Shown here: in pieces, positions 9,099 to 18,390 of the stretch | How the letters are laid out: each line of letters starts with the position of its first letter | How positions within the stretch are numbered: the first letter of the stretch is position 1 | From: an uncultured Oscillospiraceae bacterium | GTDB taxonomy: Bacteria; Bacillota_A; Clostridia; Oscillospirales; Oscillospiraceae | Reading direction: 5' to 3' | Assembly (NCBI GenBank): GCA_947631215.1 | Contig: CANRKN010000003.1 | Location: 1 to 62,499, forward strand | DNA length: 62,499 bases | Notes under the pieces: model-generated | Seen by the model: the letters and a program-made list of their open reading frames with translations, nothing else | Told to the model about the DNA's origin: nothing | Database searches by the model: none | Made by a program: the position numbers and the translations under genes

Positions 9099-9128
9099 AG
9101 TTTACAATATTTTCCGTCTCTGTGTCAA
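9099..9128 (-). promoter_or_regulatory. Promoter of the GH13 gene
   Basis: TTGACA (9128-9123) and TAAACT (9104-9099), spacer 18 bases, on the minus strand inside the 64-base gap after carB. The predicted start is about 25 bases before the GH13 ATG. Confidence 0.65.
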
Positions 9129-9131
9129 TCG

Positions 9132-12100
9132 TCAGGCGTCGATGGTGGAGATACCGAGTGTGGTCTCCTCCAGCACGTCCAGGAGCACACGGACCGTGTC
9201 CAGGCTGGTGAACACCGTGACGCCGTTTTCCACGGCGCACTCCCGTATCTCGTGGCCGTCTGAAAGGGCTCCCGTGCTGCGCACGTCCCGGGTGTTGATG
9301 ACGTAGGACACCACGCCGCTCTGGATGGCGCGGAGAATCTCCTCGCTGCCCTCCCGCAGCTTCTCCACCGTGTGAGTGCGCACGCCGTTTTCTTTGAGCA
9401 TCTTCGCCGTGCCGGCGGTGGCCATGATGTTGAAGCCCATGTTATAAAACCTTCGTATCAGCGGCAGGGCCTCCGCCTTGTCGTCGTCGGCGATAGTGGC
9501 CAGCACCGCGCCGTAGTTCATCATGCTCATGCCCGAGGCCTGCAGGGCCTTGTAGAGGGCGCGGGTGAGGGTGTTGTCGTAGCCGATGGCCTCGCCGGTG
9601 GACTTCATCTCCGGGGACAGATAGGCGTCCAGGCCCCGGAGCTTTGCGAAGGAGAAGGCCGGCGCCTTCACATACCAGCGCTTTTTCTCCGGGGGGTAGA
9701 GCTTGAAAAAGCCCTGTTCCTTAAGGGAAAGGCCCAGTATCACATTGGTGGCGATGTCGGCGAGGGAGTACCCCGTGGCTTTGGACAAAAACGGCACCGT
9801 CCGACTGGACCGGGGATTCACCTCGATAATGTAGACCTTGTTCTGCCTGTCCACGATGAACTGGATGTTGTACAGTCCCACGATGCCGATGCCCAGACCC
9901 AGCCGCCTGGCATAGTCCAATATGGTATCCTTTACCTCTTTGGGCACGCTGAAGGTGGGATAGACGCTGATGGAGTCGCCAGAGTGGATGCCGGTGCGCT
10001 CCACCAGTTCCATGATGCCCGGCACGAACACGTCCCGGCCGTCGCAGATGGCATCCACTTCCAGCTCCTTGCCGGTGATGTATTTGTCCACAAGCACCGG
10101 CTTATCCTCGTCGATCTCCACGGCAGTCCTGAGGTAGTGGCGAAGCTGCGCCTCATCTGCCACGATCTGCATGGCCCGGCCGCCCAGCACGAAGCTGGGC
10201 CGCACCAGCACGGGATAGCCTATCTCCGCCGCGGCGGCCACGCCGTCCTCGATTTTGGTCACCGCCCGCCCGGGGGGCTGGGGGATGTCCAGCTCGTCCA
10301 GGACCTTTTCAAAGGCGTCCCGGTCCTCCGCCCTCTCGATGGCGGCACAGTCCGTGCCGATGATGTTGACGCCTCTGTCCATCAGGGGCTGGGCCAGGTT
10401 GATGGCTGTCTGGCCGCCCAGGGAGGCGATGACGCCTATGGGCTTTTCCCGCAGGAGGATGTTCATCACATCCTCCACGTACAGGGGCTCGAAGTACAGC
10501 TTATCCGAACAAGTATAGTCGGTGGAGACGGTCTCGGGGTTGTTGTTGATGATGATGGCCTCGTAGCCCGCGGCCTTGATGGTCTGCACGGCGTGGACGG
10601 TGGAGTAGTCGAATTCCACGCCCTGGCCGATGCGGATGGGCCCCGCGCCCAGCACCACGATCTTTTTCTTTTCGGAGATGACCGACTCGTTCTCCTCCTC
10701 ATAGGTGGAGTAAAAGTACGGGATGTAGCTCTCAAACTCGCTGGCGCAGGTGTCGATCATCTTATAGACCGGCAGCAAGTGGGCCTTGAGGCGCATGTTA
10801 TACACATCCAGCTCCTTCAAGCCCCAGAGCCGGGCCACGGCTCTGTCACAGAAGCCCATGCGCTTGGCCTCGTAGAGGGTATCCATATCCCCCGGCGCGG
10901 CGGCCAGCTTCCGCTCCATAGCCACAATATTGGCGATAACATCCAGGAACAGCTTATCGATCTGCGTCCGCGCCGCGATGACGGATACCGGCGTATCCAG
11001 CCGCAGCAGCGCCGCGATGGCGAAGAGCCTATCGTCCCGGCCGATGGAGACATAGTCAAGGAGCCTCTCTTGCTCCCAGCTGTCGAACTTCTTCATCCAC
11101 AGGTGGTCCACCCCTATCTCCAGAGAGCGGACCGCCTTCAAAAGGCTCTCCTCCATGGTCCGGCCCACGCTCATGACCTCGCCGGTGGCCTTCATCTGGG
11201 TGGACAGGGTGTTGGCGGCGTCGGCGAATTTGTCGAAGGGGAACCGGGGCATCTTGGTGACCACGTAGTCCAGCGCCGGCTCAAAGCTGGCGGGGGTGTT
11301 GGCGAGACGAATCTCGTCCAGGGTCATGCCCACGGCGATCTTGGCGGACACCCGGGCGATGGGATAGCCGCTGGCCTTGCTGGCCAAGGCCGAGGACCGA
11401 CTCACCCGGGGGTTCACCTCGATGACGTAGTACTGAAAGCTCTCCGGGTCCAGGGCGAACTGGACGTTGCAGCCGCCCTGTATCTGCAGCGCCCGGATGA
11501 TGCGAAGGGCGCTGTCCCGAAGCATATGGTACTCTTTATTGGTCAGGGTCTGGGAGGGGCACACCACCACCGAATCGCCGGTGTGCACACCCACGGGGTC
11601 TATGTTCTCCATATTGCACACGGTAATGGCGGTGTCGTTCGCGTCACGCATGACCTCATACTCTATCTCCCGGAAGCCCTTGATGCTCTTCTCCACCAAG
11701 ACCTGGTGCACCGGCGACAGTTTCAGGGCATTTTTCAGTATCTCCCGGCACTCATTTTCGTCGTCGGCGAAGCCGCCGCCGGTGCCGCCCAGGGTGAAGG
11801 CGGGCCGCAGCACCACGGGATAGCCGATTTCCTTCGCGATGCGAAGGCCGTCCTCTACGGTCTCCGCCACATCCGAGGGCAACACGGGCTCCCCCAGCTC
11901 CTCGCAGAGGGCCTTGAACAGTTCCCGGTCCTCCGCCCGCTGGATGCTCTCGCTGGAGGTGCCCAGAAGCTCTGTCCGGCACTCCCGTAAGATGCCCTTG
12001 CGCTCCAGCTGCACCGCCAGATTAAGGCCGGTCTGCCCGCCGATGCCAGGCACGATGGCGTCGGGCCTCTCGTAGCGGACGATTTTCGCCACGTATTCCA

Positions 12101-12311
12101 GCGTCAGCGGCTCCATATATACCTTGTCCGCAACGGAGGTATCGGTCATGATGGTGGCGGGGTTGGAGTTACAGAGCACCACCTCGTAGCCCTCCTCTTT
12201 GAGGGCCAGGCACGCCTGGGTCCCGGCATAGTCGAACTCCGCCGCCTGGCCTATCACGATGGGGCCGGAACCGATGACCATGATCTTGTGAAGGTCCGTT
12301 CTCTTAGGCAT
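9132..12311 (-). CDS. carB: Carbamoyl-phosphate synthase large subunit
   Basis: Large, ammonia-using subunit of carbamoyl-phosphate synthase (1,059 residues, usual length about 1,070). It makes carbamoyl phosphate from bicarbonate, two ATP and glutamine-derived ammonia for pyrimidine and arginine synthesis. Two homologous ATP-grasp halves are obvious: [20 protein letters not shown] in the N-terminal half and [19 protein letters not shown] in the second. The C-terminal domain (from about residue 930) is the allosteric MGS-like fold. Its ATG overlaps the carA stop by 8 bases (ATGCCTAA), so translation is probably coupled. No other pyr or arg gene is in the window. Confidence 0.97.
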   Translation of the reverse strand: MPKRTDLHKIMVIGSGPIVIGQAAEFDYAGTQACLALKEEGYEVVLCNSNPATIMTDTSVADKVYMEPLTLEYVAKIVRYERPDAIVPGIGGQTGLNLAVQLERKGILRECRTELLGTSSESIQRAEDRELFKALCEELGEPVLPSDVAETVEDGLRIAKEIGYPVVLRPAFTLGGTGGGFADDENECREILKNALKLSPVHQVLVEKSIKGFREIEYEVMRDANDTAITVCNMENIDPVGVHTGDSVVVCPSQTLTNKEYHMLRDSALRIIRALQIQGGCNVQFALDPESFQYYVIEVNPRVSRSSALASKASGYPIARVSAKIAVGMTLDEIRLANTPASFEPALDYVVTKMPRFPFDKFADAANTLSTQMKATGEVMSVGRTMEESLLKAVRSLEIGVDHLWMKKFDSWEQERLLDYVSIGRDDRLFAIAALLRLDTPVSVIAARTQIDKLFLDVIANIVAMERKLAAAPGDMDTLYEAKRMGFCDRAVARLWGLKELDVYNMRLKAHLLPVYKMIDTCASEFESYIPYFYSTYEEENESVISEKKKIVVLGAGPIRIGQGVEFDYSTVHAVQTIKAAGYEAIIINNNPETVSTDYTCSDKLYFEPLYVEDVMNILLREKPIGVIASLGGQTAINLAQPLMDRGVNIIGTDCAAIERAEDRDAFEKVLDELDIPQPPGRAVTKIEDGVAAAAEIGYPVLVRPSFVLGGRAMQIVADEAQLRHYLRTAVEIDEDKPVLVDKYITGKELEVDAICDGRDVFVPGIMELVERTGIHSGDSISVYPTFSVPKEVKDTILDYARRLGLGIGIVGLYNIQFIVDRQNKVYIIEVNPRSSRTVPFLSKATGYSLADIATNVILGLSLKEQGFFKLYPPEKKRWYVKAPAFSFAKLRGLDAYLSPEMKSTGEAIGYDNTLTRALYKALQASGMSMMNYGAVLATIADDDKAEALPLIRRFYNMGFNIMATAGTAKMLKENGVRTHTVEKLREGSEEILRAIQSGVVSYVINTRDVRSTGALSDGHEIRECAVENGVTVFTSLDTVRVLLDVLEETTLGISTIDA

Positions 12312-13401
12312 GGTGCGTTTCCTCCTCCATCATGATGATAAAACGGTCAAAGAGATGACCGCTGTCCTGGGGCCCCGGGGCGCTCTCAGGATGATACTGA
12401 ACACTGAAAATACGGTCGCGCTCACAGCGCACTCCCTCCACCGTGCCGTCCAGGATGTTCACGTGGGTCAGTTCCAGCCCCGTCCCGGCAAGGCTCTCCT
12501 TATCCACGGCGTAGCTGTGGTTCTGGCTGGTGATCTCGATCCTGCCCGTGTCCAAGTCCCGCACCGGGTGGTTGCCGCCCCGGTGGCCGAATTTCAGCTT
12601 ATAGGTCCTGGCCCCGTAGGCAAGGGAGATGATCTGATGGCCAAGGCAGATGCCAAAGATGGGATATTTCCCCCGCAGGGCCTGGACAAGCTCGATGACC
12701 TGGGGCACGTCCTCCGGGTCCCCGGGGCCGTTGGAGAGAAACACCCCGTCGGGATGCAAAGCCTCCACCTCATGGGCAGGCGTGTCGTAGGGCACCACCG
12801 TCACGTCGCAGCCGCGCTCGTTCAGACTCCGCACGATGTTCAGTTTGACGCCGCAGTCCACCGCGACTACATGGAAGCGTGCGTTCTCCGACCGGCTCTC
12901 CCATGGCGCCTCGCAGCTCACCCGGCGTACCACATCCCGGGGCACGTCCGTACTTTCCAGTACCTCCAGCGCCTTTTCAAGAGGCGTGTCCGCGTCTGTG
13001 ATGAGGGCCTTGCGGCTGCCGTAGTCTCGGATACTCCGGGCCAGACGGCGGGTGTCGATGCCCTCTATGCCGGGAATGTGATAGCGTTTCAGCACCGCGT
13101 CCAGCGTCTCCGCGCACCGAAAGTTGGAGGGCGCGTCGTTATAGTGCCGCACCGCCATGGCGCCAATGGTGGGCGTGGTCGTCTCGTAGTCCTCCGCCGC
13201 CATGCCGTAGTTGCCGATGAGGGGATAGGTCATGACCACCATCTGGCAGGTATAGGAAGGGTCGGACATGATCTCCTGGTACCCGGCCATAGAGGTGTTG
13301 AATACGATCTCGCAGACCTTGTTCTCCCTGTCCCCAAAGCCCCGGCCTATGTATTCGCTGCCGTCGGCCAGAACTATTTTCCTGTCTCGTATCTCGCCCA
13401 T
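12304..13401 (-). CDS. carA: Carbamoyl-phosphate synthase small (glutaminase) subunit
   Basis: Glutamine-hydrolysing subunit of 365 residues that channels ammonia to CarB. The class I amidotransferase triad is visible: Cys252 in FGICLGHQ, His337 and Glu339 in QYHPES. The [10 protein letters not shown] motif is present near 223-232. I start at the ATG at 13401 because GGGAGG lies 7 bases upstream and the length then matches CarA; the open frame upstream runs through the leader region and terminator. The gene starts two bases after the stop of a 54-codon leader ORF. Confidence 0.96.
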   Translation of the reverse strand: MGEIRDRKIVLADGSEYIGRGFGDRENKVCEIVFNTSMAGYQEIMSDPSYTCQMVVMTYPLIGNYGMAAEDYETTTPTIGAMAVRHYNDAPSNFRCAETLDAVLKRYHIPGIEGIDTRRLARSIRDYGSRKALITDADTPLEKALEVLESTDVPRDVVRRVSCEAPWESRSENARFHVVAVDCGVKLNIVRSLNERGCDVTVVPYDTPAHEVEALHPDGVFLSNGPGDPEDVPQVIELVQALRGKYPIFGICLGHQIISLAYGARTYKLKFGHRGGNHPVRDLDTGRIEITSQNHSYAVDKESLAGTGLELTHVNILDGTVEGVRCERDRIFSVQYHPESAPGPQDSGHLFDRFIIMMEEETHHA

Positions 13402-13403
13402 GC

Positions 13404-13568
13404 TCACGCCTCCCCTGTGCCATAAAAAATCCCGGCCTGCGAAAATGGTTTCGCAGATACCGGGAAATGAAAACGATTTGATTTGGGAACGGCTGTCCCC
13501 TTGAAACGAAGGGGCAAAAGAGAATGGGGCGCCAGGGCCGATGCGCACGGGCAGCCGAGCCGTTTCAT
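13404..13568 (-). CDS. Possible 54-residue leader peptide of carAB
   Basis: Small ORF in the carAB leader with its own GGAGGGAGGG ribosome site 6 bases before the ATG and a predicted transcription start about 20 bases upstream. Its last 20 codons run through the terminator hairpin at 13431-13464, and its TGA ends two bases before the carA ATG. The peptide has no recognisable domain and no run of one regulatory amino acid (three Arg, scattered). Its position suggests that translating it would melt the terminator and couple to carA. It could also be a chance frame: the same strand is open in other frames here. Confidence 0.4.
   Translation of the reverse strand: MKRLGCPCASALAPHSLLPLRFKGTAVPKSNRFHFPVSAKPFSQAGIFYGTGEA
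13424..13464 (-). terminator. Attenuator-like intrinsic terminator in the carAB leader
   Basis: On the minus strand a GC-rich hairpin (CCCGG...CTGCGAAA pairing with TTTCGCAG...CCGGG, 13464-13431) is followed by six U (13429-13424), only 22 bases before the carA ATG. A terminator between promoter and first gene points to transcription attenuation. Upstream, CCCCTT/AAGGGG (6-bp stem) and an alternative GGGGA/TTCCC pairing share bases, so competing folds are possible. I do not see a PyrR-binding consensus. Confidence 0.75.
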
Positions 13569-13594
13569 GCCTATCCCTCCCTCCGTTTTCCCAA

Positions 13595-13623
13595 ATTTTA
13601 GCACGGGGAAAAGGGCCTGTCAA
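13595..13623 (-). promoter_or_regulatory. carAB promoter
   Basis: Consensus TTGACA (13623-13618) and TAAAAT (13600-13595), spacer exactly 17 bases. It lies just after the stop of the upstream flavoprotein gene and about 190 bases before carA, leaving a long regulated leader. Confidence 0.85.
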
Positions 13624-13629
13624 TTCGCA

Positions 13630-14247
13630 TCAATGGATGAAATTTGTGGCCACACGGGCCTCCGTTTTGGGCAGTCCGTATTGCTCCTTCCCCAGTGCGA
13701 TGCTCTTCATGAGGAAGGCCATGTTCCGGGCCAGGGTCCGCATGGTCTGCAGGCCCTCTTCGTCCTGGGCCGCCTCTCCCTTCGCCAGGCCGTGGACGCT
13801 GTTCCAGTACTGGCTGGAGGCCACGGGCATGCCGGAGATGGTGAAGTATTTATTGAGCTCGTCGAAGGTGGCGGACAGACCGCCCCGCCGGGCCACCACC
13901 ACGCTCGCGCCCACCTTCATGGTCTTGTCGAAGGGCGTACTGTAAAAGAGCCTGTCCAGCAGAGCGACGAGGGTGGCGTTGGCGGAGGCGTAGTATACAG
14001 GGCTGGCGACGACCAAGCCGTCGCAGGCCTCGAATTTCGGCGCGATCTCGTTCACGGCGTCGTCAAAAACGCACCTGCCCTTTTTGGCGCAGCCGTTGCA
14101 GGCCATGCAGCCCCGGATGGCCTGGCCGCCCACCTGGATGGTCTCAAACTCTATCCCCTCTTCGGCGAATACCTTTTCCATTTCCGCCAGGGCGATGGAC
14201 GTGTTCCCGTTCACCCGGGGACTGCCGTTGAGCATCAGTACCTTCAT
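13630..14247 (-). CDS. Flavodoxin-fold NAD(P)H reductase, iron-sulfur flavoprotein-like
   Basis: FMN-binding reductase of 205 residues with the start MKVLMLNGSPRVNGNT typical of the NADPH-dependent FMN reductase family and a VVASPVYYASAN segment near the flavin. Cysteines at 47, 50, 53 and 59 (CMACNGCAKKGRC) form the compact C-x2-C-x2-C-x5-C motif known to ligate a [4Fe-4S] cluster in iron-sulfur flavoproteins, so it may pass single electrons in anaerobic redox metabolism. The substrate is unknown. Its ATG overlaps the stop of the upstream cyclo-ligase by ATGA, and AGGAG is 9 bases upstream. Confidence 0.85.
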   Translation of the reverse strand: MKVLMLNGSPRVNGNTSIALAEMEKVFAEEGIEFETIQVGGQAIRGCMACNGCAKKGRCVFDDAVNEIAPKFEACDGLVVASPVYYASANATLVALLDRLFYSTPFDKTMKVGASVVVARRGGLSATFDELNKYFTISGMPVASSQYWNSVHGLAKGEAAQDEEGLQTMRTLARNMAFLMKSIALGKEQYGLPKTEARVATNFIH

Positions 14248-14831
14248 AGCGTTTTCTCCTTTTTTCGTCTGTATATAGCGTTCTCCGTTACCACGATGGG
14301 CACGGGCCTGTCCAATGGTCCAACAGGGATATCCTCCCGCAGAAGCGCCTCGGGGCACACTACTGCCGCCGGACCGGTATACACCGCCAAAAAGCGGTCA
14401 TAATACCCGCCGCCGTGGCCCAGCCGATCCCCAGACCTGTTGCAGGTCACGCAGGGGATCACGGCGAAGTCTATGGTCTCCGGCGGCAACGATGCGCACT
14501 CAGCCGGAGGCTCCATGATGCCGTATTTTCCCTGCGTCAGCGTGTCCAGATCAGTCACGGCGTGAAACTCCATGATGCCAGGTCCAACGCACACCGGCAG
14601 CGCCAGACGCTTTCCGTCCACCGGCACCCGCCACAGAAAGGGCCACATATCAGGCTCCGCCGCGATGCTGGCGAAGGCCAGCACTGTCTTTGCGGCCTGA
14701 TACTCCGGCAGGGATATGAGCCGCTCCCCTATCGCGGCGCCGGCCATGCGCAGATACCTATTTTGGAGCGCTTTGATATTGTTAGTTATTTCTTTGCGAA
14801 TTTCTGCTTTTTGTTCAGTCAGCGTTTTCAT
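14244..14831 (-). CDS. fau: 5-formyltetrahydrofolate cyclo-ligase
   Basis: Converts 5-formyl-THF to 5,10-methenyl-THF with ATP, returning stored folate to the one-carbon pool. About 195 residues from the chosen ATG at 14831. The signature GDRLGHGGGYYDRFL near the C-terminus is diagnostic, and the N-terminal basic helix (EQKAEIRKEI) is typical. An alternative ATG 9 bases upstream at 14840 (MITMKT) is equally possible; neither has a clear ribosome site. The open frame further upstream runs through a tRNA terminator and tRNA and is not plausible. Four-base overlap with the downstream flavoprotein gene. Functionally it links to purine formyl transfer. Confidence 0.9.
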   Translation of the reverse strand: MKTLTEQKAEIRKEITNNIKALQNRYLRMAGAAIGERLISLPEYQAAKTVLAFASIAAEPDMWPFLWRVPVDGKRLALPVCVGPGIMEFHAVTDLDTLTQGKYGIMEPPAECASLPPETIDFAVIPCVTCNRSGDRLGHGGGYYDRFLAVYTGPAAVVCPEALLREDIPVGPLDRPVPIVVTENAIYRRKKEKTL

Positions 14832-14844
14832 TGTAATCATTTTT

Positions 14845-14880
14845 ACGGAAAAGCACCTGCTAAAGCAGGTGCTTTTCCGT
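14845..14880 (-). terminator. Terminator after the tRNA-Ser pair
   Basis: A perfect 16-bp stem (arms 14845-14860 and 14865-14880) with a 4-base loop directly abuts the CCA end of tRNA-Ser(GCU). The stem base is A/T-rich with CTTTT on the exit side. It separates the tRNAs from the cyclo-ligase gene, whose mRNA would depend on read-through or an unseen promoter. Confidence 0.8.
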
Positions 14881-14971
14881 GGCGGAGAAGGCGGGATTTG
14901 AACCCGCGCTGCGCTCATCACGCACTACTCCCTTAGCAGGGGAGCCCCTTCGGCCTCTTGGGTACTTCTCC
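14880..14971 (-). tRNA. tRNA-Ser (anticodon GCU)
   Basis: Class II tRNA of 92 bases with encoded CCA (14882-14880). The acceptor GGAGAAG pairs with CTTCTCC, and the anticodon stem-loop CTCCC-CTGCTAA-GGGAG gives anticodon GCU for AGC/AGU codons. A long variable arm and T-loop GGTTCAAATCC are present. Confidence 0.97.
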
Positions 14972-15022
14972 AAGCCGAAAAAAATATATTGTGCGGAGGC
15001 CGGCTCCGCGGATGAGTAAAAA

Positions 15023-15111
15023 TGGCGGAGAGAGAGGGATTCGAACCCCCGGCCCCTTGCGGAGTCACTGGTTTTCAAGACCAGCTCCATAAACCACTCG
15101 GACATCTCTCC
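15023..15111 (-). tRNA. tRNA-Ser (anticodon UGA)
   Basis: Class II tRNA of 89 bases with encoded CCA (15025-15023). The acceptor starts GGAGAGA, the anticodon stem-loop CTGGT-CTTGAAA-ACCAG gives anticodon UGA, and the variable arm is long, as expected for serine tRNA. Transcribed first in a tandem pair with tRNA-Ser(GCU), 51 bases apart. Confidence 0.97.
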
Positions 15112-15123
15112 GCATGCCCGAAC

Positions 15124-15152
15124 ATATTAGCACACAAACGCACGTCTGTCAA
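15124..15152 (-). promoter_or_regulatory. Promoter of the tRNA-Ser pair
   Basis: TTGACA (15152-15147) and TAATAT (15129-15124), spacer 17 bases, 13 bases before the 5' end of tRNA-Ser(UGA). Near-consensus, as expected for stable RNA. No clear promoter for the divergent ABC-F gene was found in the remaining gap. Confidence 0.85.
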
Positions 15153-15254
15153 ATGAAATCGCCGTCATAAGGAAGAATTTTTCCGCCGGGTATGGGCTTG
15201 GGCAAAAAAGTATGGTAATATAAGCAAAAGACAATATCCCCGGGAGGATGACAT

Positions 15255-16865
15255 ATGATCACCGTTGAGAACCTTTCCCTGCAATACGGAAGCCAAGTCC
15301 TTTTCTCCGGCGCGGACCTGCAGTTCACCGCCGGCAATTGCTACGGCATCATCGGCGCCAACGGCGCGGGAAAATCCACGTTCCTGAAGCTGCTGTCCGG
15401 CCAGGAGGAGCCCACCAAGGGCCATATCTACATAGACCCCAAGTGCCGCATGAGCGTGCTCCGGCAGGACCAGAACATGTTCGATGCCTACGCTGTGCTG
15501 GAGACGGTCATCATGGGCAATCCCCGGCTCTATGAGTGCAGCAAAGAGAAAGACGCCATCTACGATAAACCGGACTTCTCCGACGCCGACGGCATCCGGG
15601 CGGCGGAGCTGGAGGAGGAATACGCGGAGCTGGGCGGCTGGGAAGCCGAGTCCGACGCAAGCCGTCTTTTGCAGGGCCTGGGCATCCCTGTGGCGCTGCA
15701 CCAAAAGCAGATGACGGAGCTGGAGGGGCGGCAGAAGGTGAAGGTGCTGCTGGCCCAGGCGCTCTTCGGCCATCCGGACATCATCCTCCTGGACGAGCCC
15801 ACCAATAACCTTGACCTGGCCTCCACCGTGTGGCTGGAGGATTTTCTCATGGACTATGAGGGCACCGTGCTGGTGGTGAGCCACGACCGGTACTTCCTCA
15901 ACAACATCTGCACCCACATCGTGGACATCGACTACGGCAAGATACGCATGTACGTGGGCAACTACGACTTCTGGTACGAGTCCAGCCAGCTGATGCAAAA
16001 GCTCATCAAGGACCAGAACAAGAAGGCGGAACAGAAGATCGCGGAGCTGCAGAGCTTCATCGCCCGCTTCTCCGCCAACAAGTCCAAGTCCCGTCAGGCC
16101 ACCAGCCGCCGGAAGCTTTTGGACAAGATCACCGTGGAGCAGATGCCCGCCTCCTCCCGCCGCTACCCCTGGGTGGGCTTCAAGGCGGAGCGGGAACCGG
16201 GCAAGGACCGGCTCTTTGTGACGAACCTCTCCAAGACCGTGGACGGCGTCAAGCTCATCAACAACGTCTCCTTCATCATGGGTAAGGAGGACAAGATCGC
16301 CATTATCAGCGCCAATGAGAACGCCATCACATGCCTCTTCCAGCTGCTGGCCGGAGAGCTGGAGCCCGACGAGGGGGAGATAAAGTGGGGCGTCTCCACC
16401 ACGCAAAGCTACTTCCCCCGGGACTTCGGCCACTACTTCGACGGCTGCGACCTGGAGCTCATGGACTGGATGCGCCAATTCTCCGCAGACAAGCGGGAGA
16501 GCTACCTGCGCACGTTCCTGGGCCGCATGCTCTTCTCCGGCGACGACGTATACAAGAAGGTATCTGTCCTGTCCGGCGGCGAGAAGATGCGCTGCATGAT
16601 CTCCAAAACCATGCTGGAGGGCGCCAACGTGCTCATGTTCGACCAGCCCACCAACCACCTGGACCTGGAGAGCATCGCCGCCCTCAACAACGGCATGACC
16701 GCCTTCCCCTACAATATCCTCTTTTACAGCCACGACCACCAGCTGACCCAGACCGTGGCCAACCGCATCATAGAGCTGACAGAGGACGGCTGCATCGACC
16801 GGCAGTGCACCTACGACGAGTATATGCACATGATGGGCCGGGACAGCAATGAGATCGTGGAGTGA
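15255..16865 (+). CDS. ABC-F family ATPase (YbiT/YkpA-like) with one degenerate ATP site
   Basis: Soluble protein of 536 residues with two ABC domains joined by a charged linker (about 240-310), the layout of ribosome-acting ABC-F proteins. There are no membrane segments. NBD1 has a normal Walker A (GANGAGKS, 34-41) and Walker B DEPTNNLD, but its signature reads LEGRQ (156-160). NBD2 has a normal signature LSGGE (439-443), but its Walker A reads SANENAIT (352-359, no Lys) and Walker B reads DQPTNHLD (Gln464 for the catalytic Glu). The losses all fall in the same composite site, leaving one complete site. GGGAGG precedes the ATG. It converges on the SGNH gene 12 bases away. Confidence 0.9.
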   Translation: MITVENLSLQYGSQVLFSGADLQFTAGNCYGIIGANGAGKSTFLKLLSGQEEPTKGHIYIDPKCRMSVLRQDQNMFDAYAVLETVIMGNPRLYECSKEKDAIYDKPDFSDADGIRAAELEEEYAELGGWEAESDASRLLQGLGIPVALHQKQMTELEGRQKVKVLLAQALFGHPDIILLDEPTNNLDLASTVWLEDFLMDYEGTVLVVSHDRYFLNNICTHIVDIDYGKIRMYVGNYDFWYESSQLMQKLIKDQNKKAEQKIAELQSFIARFSANKSKSRQATSRRKLLDKITVEQMPASSRRYPWVGFKAEREPGKDRLFVTNLSKTVDGVKLINNVSFIMGKEDKIAIISANENAITCLFQLLAGELEPDEGEIKWGVSTTQSYFPRDFGHYFDGCDLELMDWMRQFSADKRESYLRTFLGRMLFSGDDVYKKVSVLSGGEKMRCMISKTMLEGANVLMFDQPTNHLDLESIAALNNGMTAFPYNILFYSHDHQLTQTVANRIIELTEDGCIDRQCTYDEYMHMMGRDSNEIVE

Positions 16866-16877
16866 GCCTCTCCCCTG

Positions 16878-17516
16878 TCAGCCCTGGCGCATCATATTTT
16901 TGAGAGCGGCGGCCACCACCGGGCAGGCGGCGGCATAGCCCTCCTCGCTGGGATGGAGGCCGTCATAGGAATAGCCGTCCGCGAGCCTTCCGTCCTCTGT
17001 GCACAAAGCGCTGAATACGTCCGCATAGGTACAGCTCAGTTCCTGGGCCATGCTCTTCAGCCGTTCGTTAAAGGCCATGATGCGCCGGCTGAAAACAAGC
17101 TCGTCGCCCTCTGCGACAGGATAGACGGACTGCAAAAGTATTTTTGTATCTGGCAAATGCTCCCGGATGCCCTGGATGATGGCCCGCAGATGGGATATGA
17201 CGGTGTCCTCGGGTATATCCAGCAGCAGATCGTTCACGCCGCCCAAGATCACCACGATATCCGGCTCGCGGTCATATACGGCCCCGACCCTGTCCAGCAT
17301 GTCCTCCGTGGTGTCGCCGGCCACGCCCAGATTCACCGCGTTCAGGCCCGGATAATATTCCTCCAGGTCGCAGTATTCCGTGATGCTGTCGCCAAAAAAG
17401 ACGGCCCTGCCGTCCCAGTCGGATAAATCGTATGTATCAGACGGCCCCGACAATATCCCTGTCGCCATATTCAATCCCAGCAAAACCAGAAGTATACGCA
17501 TGTACAATGCATTCAT
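16878..17516 (-). CDS. SGNH/GDSL hydrolase, exported or membrane-tethered
   Basis: Esterase/lipase-fold protein of 212 residues. An N-terminal hydrophobic stretch (residues 6-22, MRILLVLLGLNMATGIL) serves as signal peptide or anchor. Block I FFGDSITE holds nucleophile Ser44, block III GGVND holds Asn95, and block V DGLHPS holds Asp185 and His188. Substrates of such proteins include acyl or acetyl groups on glycans and lipids; this one is undetermined. GGGAGG is 10 bases before the ATG. It lies 48 bases downstream of the TrmH gene and may share its transcript. Confidence 0.85.
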   Translation of the reverse strand: MNALYMRILLVLLGLNMATGILSGPSDTYDLSDWDGRAVFFGDSITEYCDLEEYYPGLNAVNLGVAGDTTEDMLDRVGAVYDREPDIVVILGGVNDLLLDIPEDTVISHLRAIIQGIREHLPDTKILLQSVYPVAEGDELVFSRRIMAFNERLKSMAQELSCTYADVFSALCTEDGRLADGYSYDGLHPSEEGYAAACPVVAAALKNMMRQG

Positions 17517-17564
17517 ACTGTTTATGCCTCCCCGCCGCGTCCAATGTGCGGCGGTCTTTCTTTT

Positions 17565-18380
17565 TCAGCGCGCCCGCAGCTCCCAGAAGGCCACAGCCCC
17601 GGCGGCGGCCACGTTCAGAGAGTCCACCCCATGGGCCATGGGGATGCGCACGGTCCAGTCACAGGCGGCCACGGTCTTGGCTTTGAGCCCGTCCCCCTCC
17701 GTGCCCAGCACGACGGCCAAGCGGGGCTCCGCCTTCAGCACGGGGTCATCGACGGGCACGGAATCGTCGCTCAGGGCCATGGCCGCCGTCTTGAAGCCCA
17801 GCTCGTGCAGCCGGGCAATGCCCTCCTCCGGCCAACCGTCCACATAGGCCCAGGGAACCTGCAGCACCGTGCCCATGCTCACCCGCACCGCCCGGCGGTT
17901 CAGGGGATCGCAGCAGCTTTCTGTCAGCAGCACCCCGTCCATGCCTAGGGCCGCCGCGGAGCGGAATACCGCTCCCACGTTGGTACTGTCCGTGATGTCC
18001 TCCAACACGGCCACCCGCTGTGCGCCGACGCAGACCTCCTCCAACGTCCTGGGCATAGGCCGGGCCATGGCGCAGAGGATGCCCCGGTTCACGGTGTAGC
18101 CCGTGAGTTTTTCCAGCACCTCCCGGTCCCCCGTGTATACTGCGGCGTCCGGACACAGCGCCATGAGCTCCGCCCCCTGGCCTGCCAGGTGCCGCCGTTC
18201 CATCAAGAGAGCCATGGGCACGCAGCCCGCCGCCAGCGCCACCCGGATGGCCTTGGCGCTCTCGCAGATAAATACGCCCTTTTCCGGCTCCAGGCGGTTT
18301 CTCAGCTGTGCCTCCGTGAGCCGGGCGAACATGTCCAGCTCCGGCGCGGATATATCGGTTATCTCGATGATCTTGCCCAT
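17565..18380 (-). CDS. TrmH-family (SPOUT) RNA 2'-O-methyltransferase
   Basis: RNA methyltransferase of 271 residues. The N-terminal 100 residues form a substrate-binding domain with the pattern RLEPEKGVFICESAKAIRVALAAG. The C-terminal SPOUT domain carries the three trefoil-knot motifs: TDSTNVGAVFRSAAALG, VVLGTEGDGL, and IPMAHGVDSLNVAAAGAV with the conserved Ser-Leu-Asn. The likely target is a 23S rRNA or tRNA ribose, not decidable by eye. It begins 10 bases after the helicase gene ends, so the two are cotranscribed. Confidence 0.9.
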   Translation of the reverse strand: MGKIIEITDISAPELDMFARLTEAQLRNRLEPEKGVFICESAKAIRVALAAGCVPMALLMERRHLAGQGAELMALCPDAAVYTGDREVLEKLTGYTVNRGILCAMARPMPRTLEEVCVGAQRVAVLEDITDSTNVGAVFRSAAALGMDGVLLTESCCDPLNRRAVRVSMGTVLQVPWAYVDGWPEEGIARLHELGFKTAAMALSDDSVPVDDPVLKAEPRLAVVLGTEGDGLKAKTVAACDWTVRIPMAHGVDSLNVAAAGAVAFWELRAR

Positions 18381-18390
18381 AGCGCGCCTT

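Noticed and set aside
9372..11990. An 872-residue plus-strand frame opposite carB
   Set aside because: Antisense shadow of carB with no domain and skewed composition.
13404..13623. Upstream in-frame extension of carA (to 13623)
   Set aside because: It runs across the promoter, leader and terminator, and would add 74 residues not found in CarA; the ATG at 13401 has a good ribosome site.
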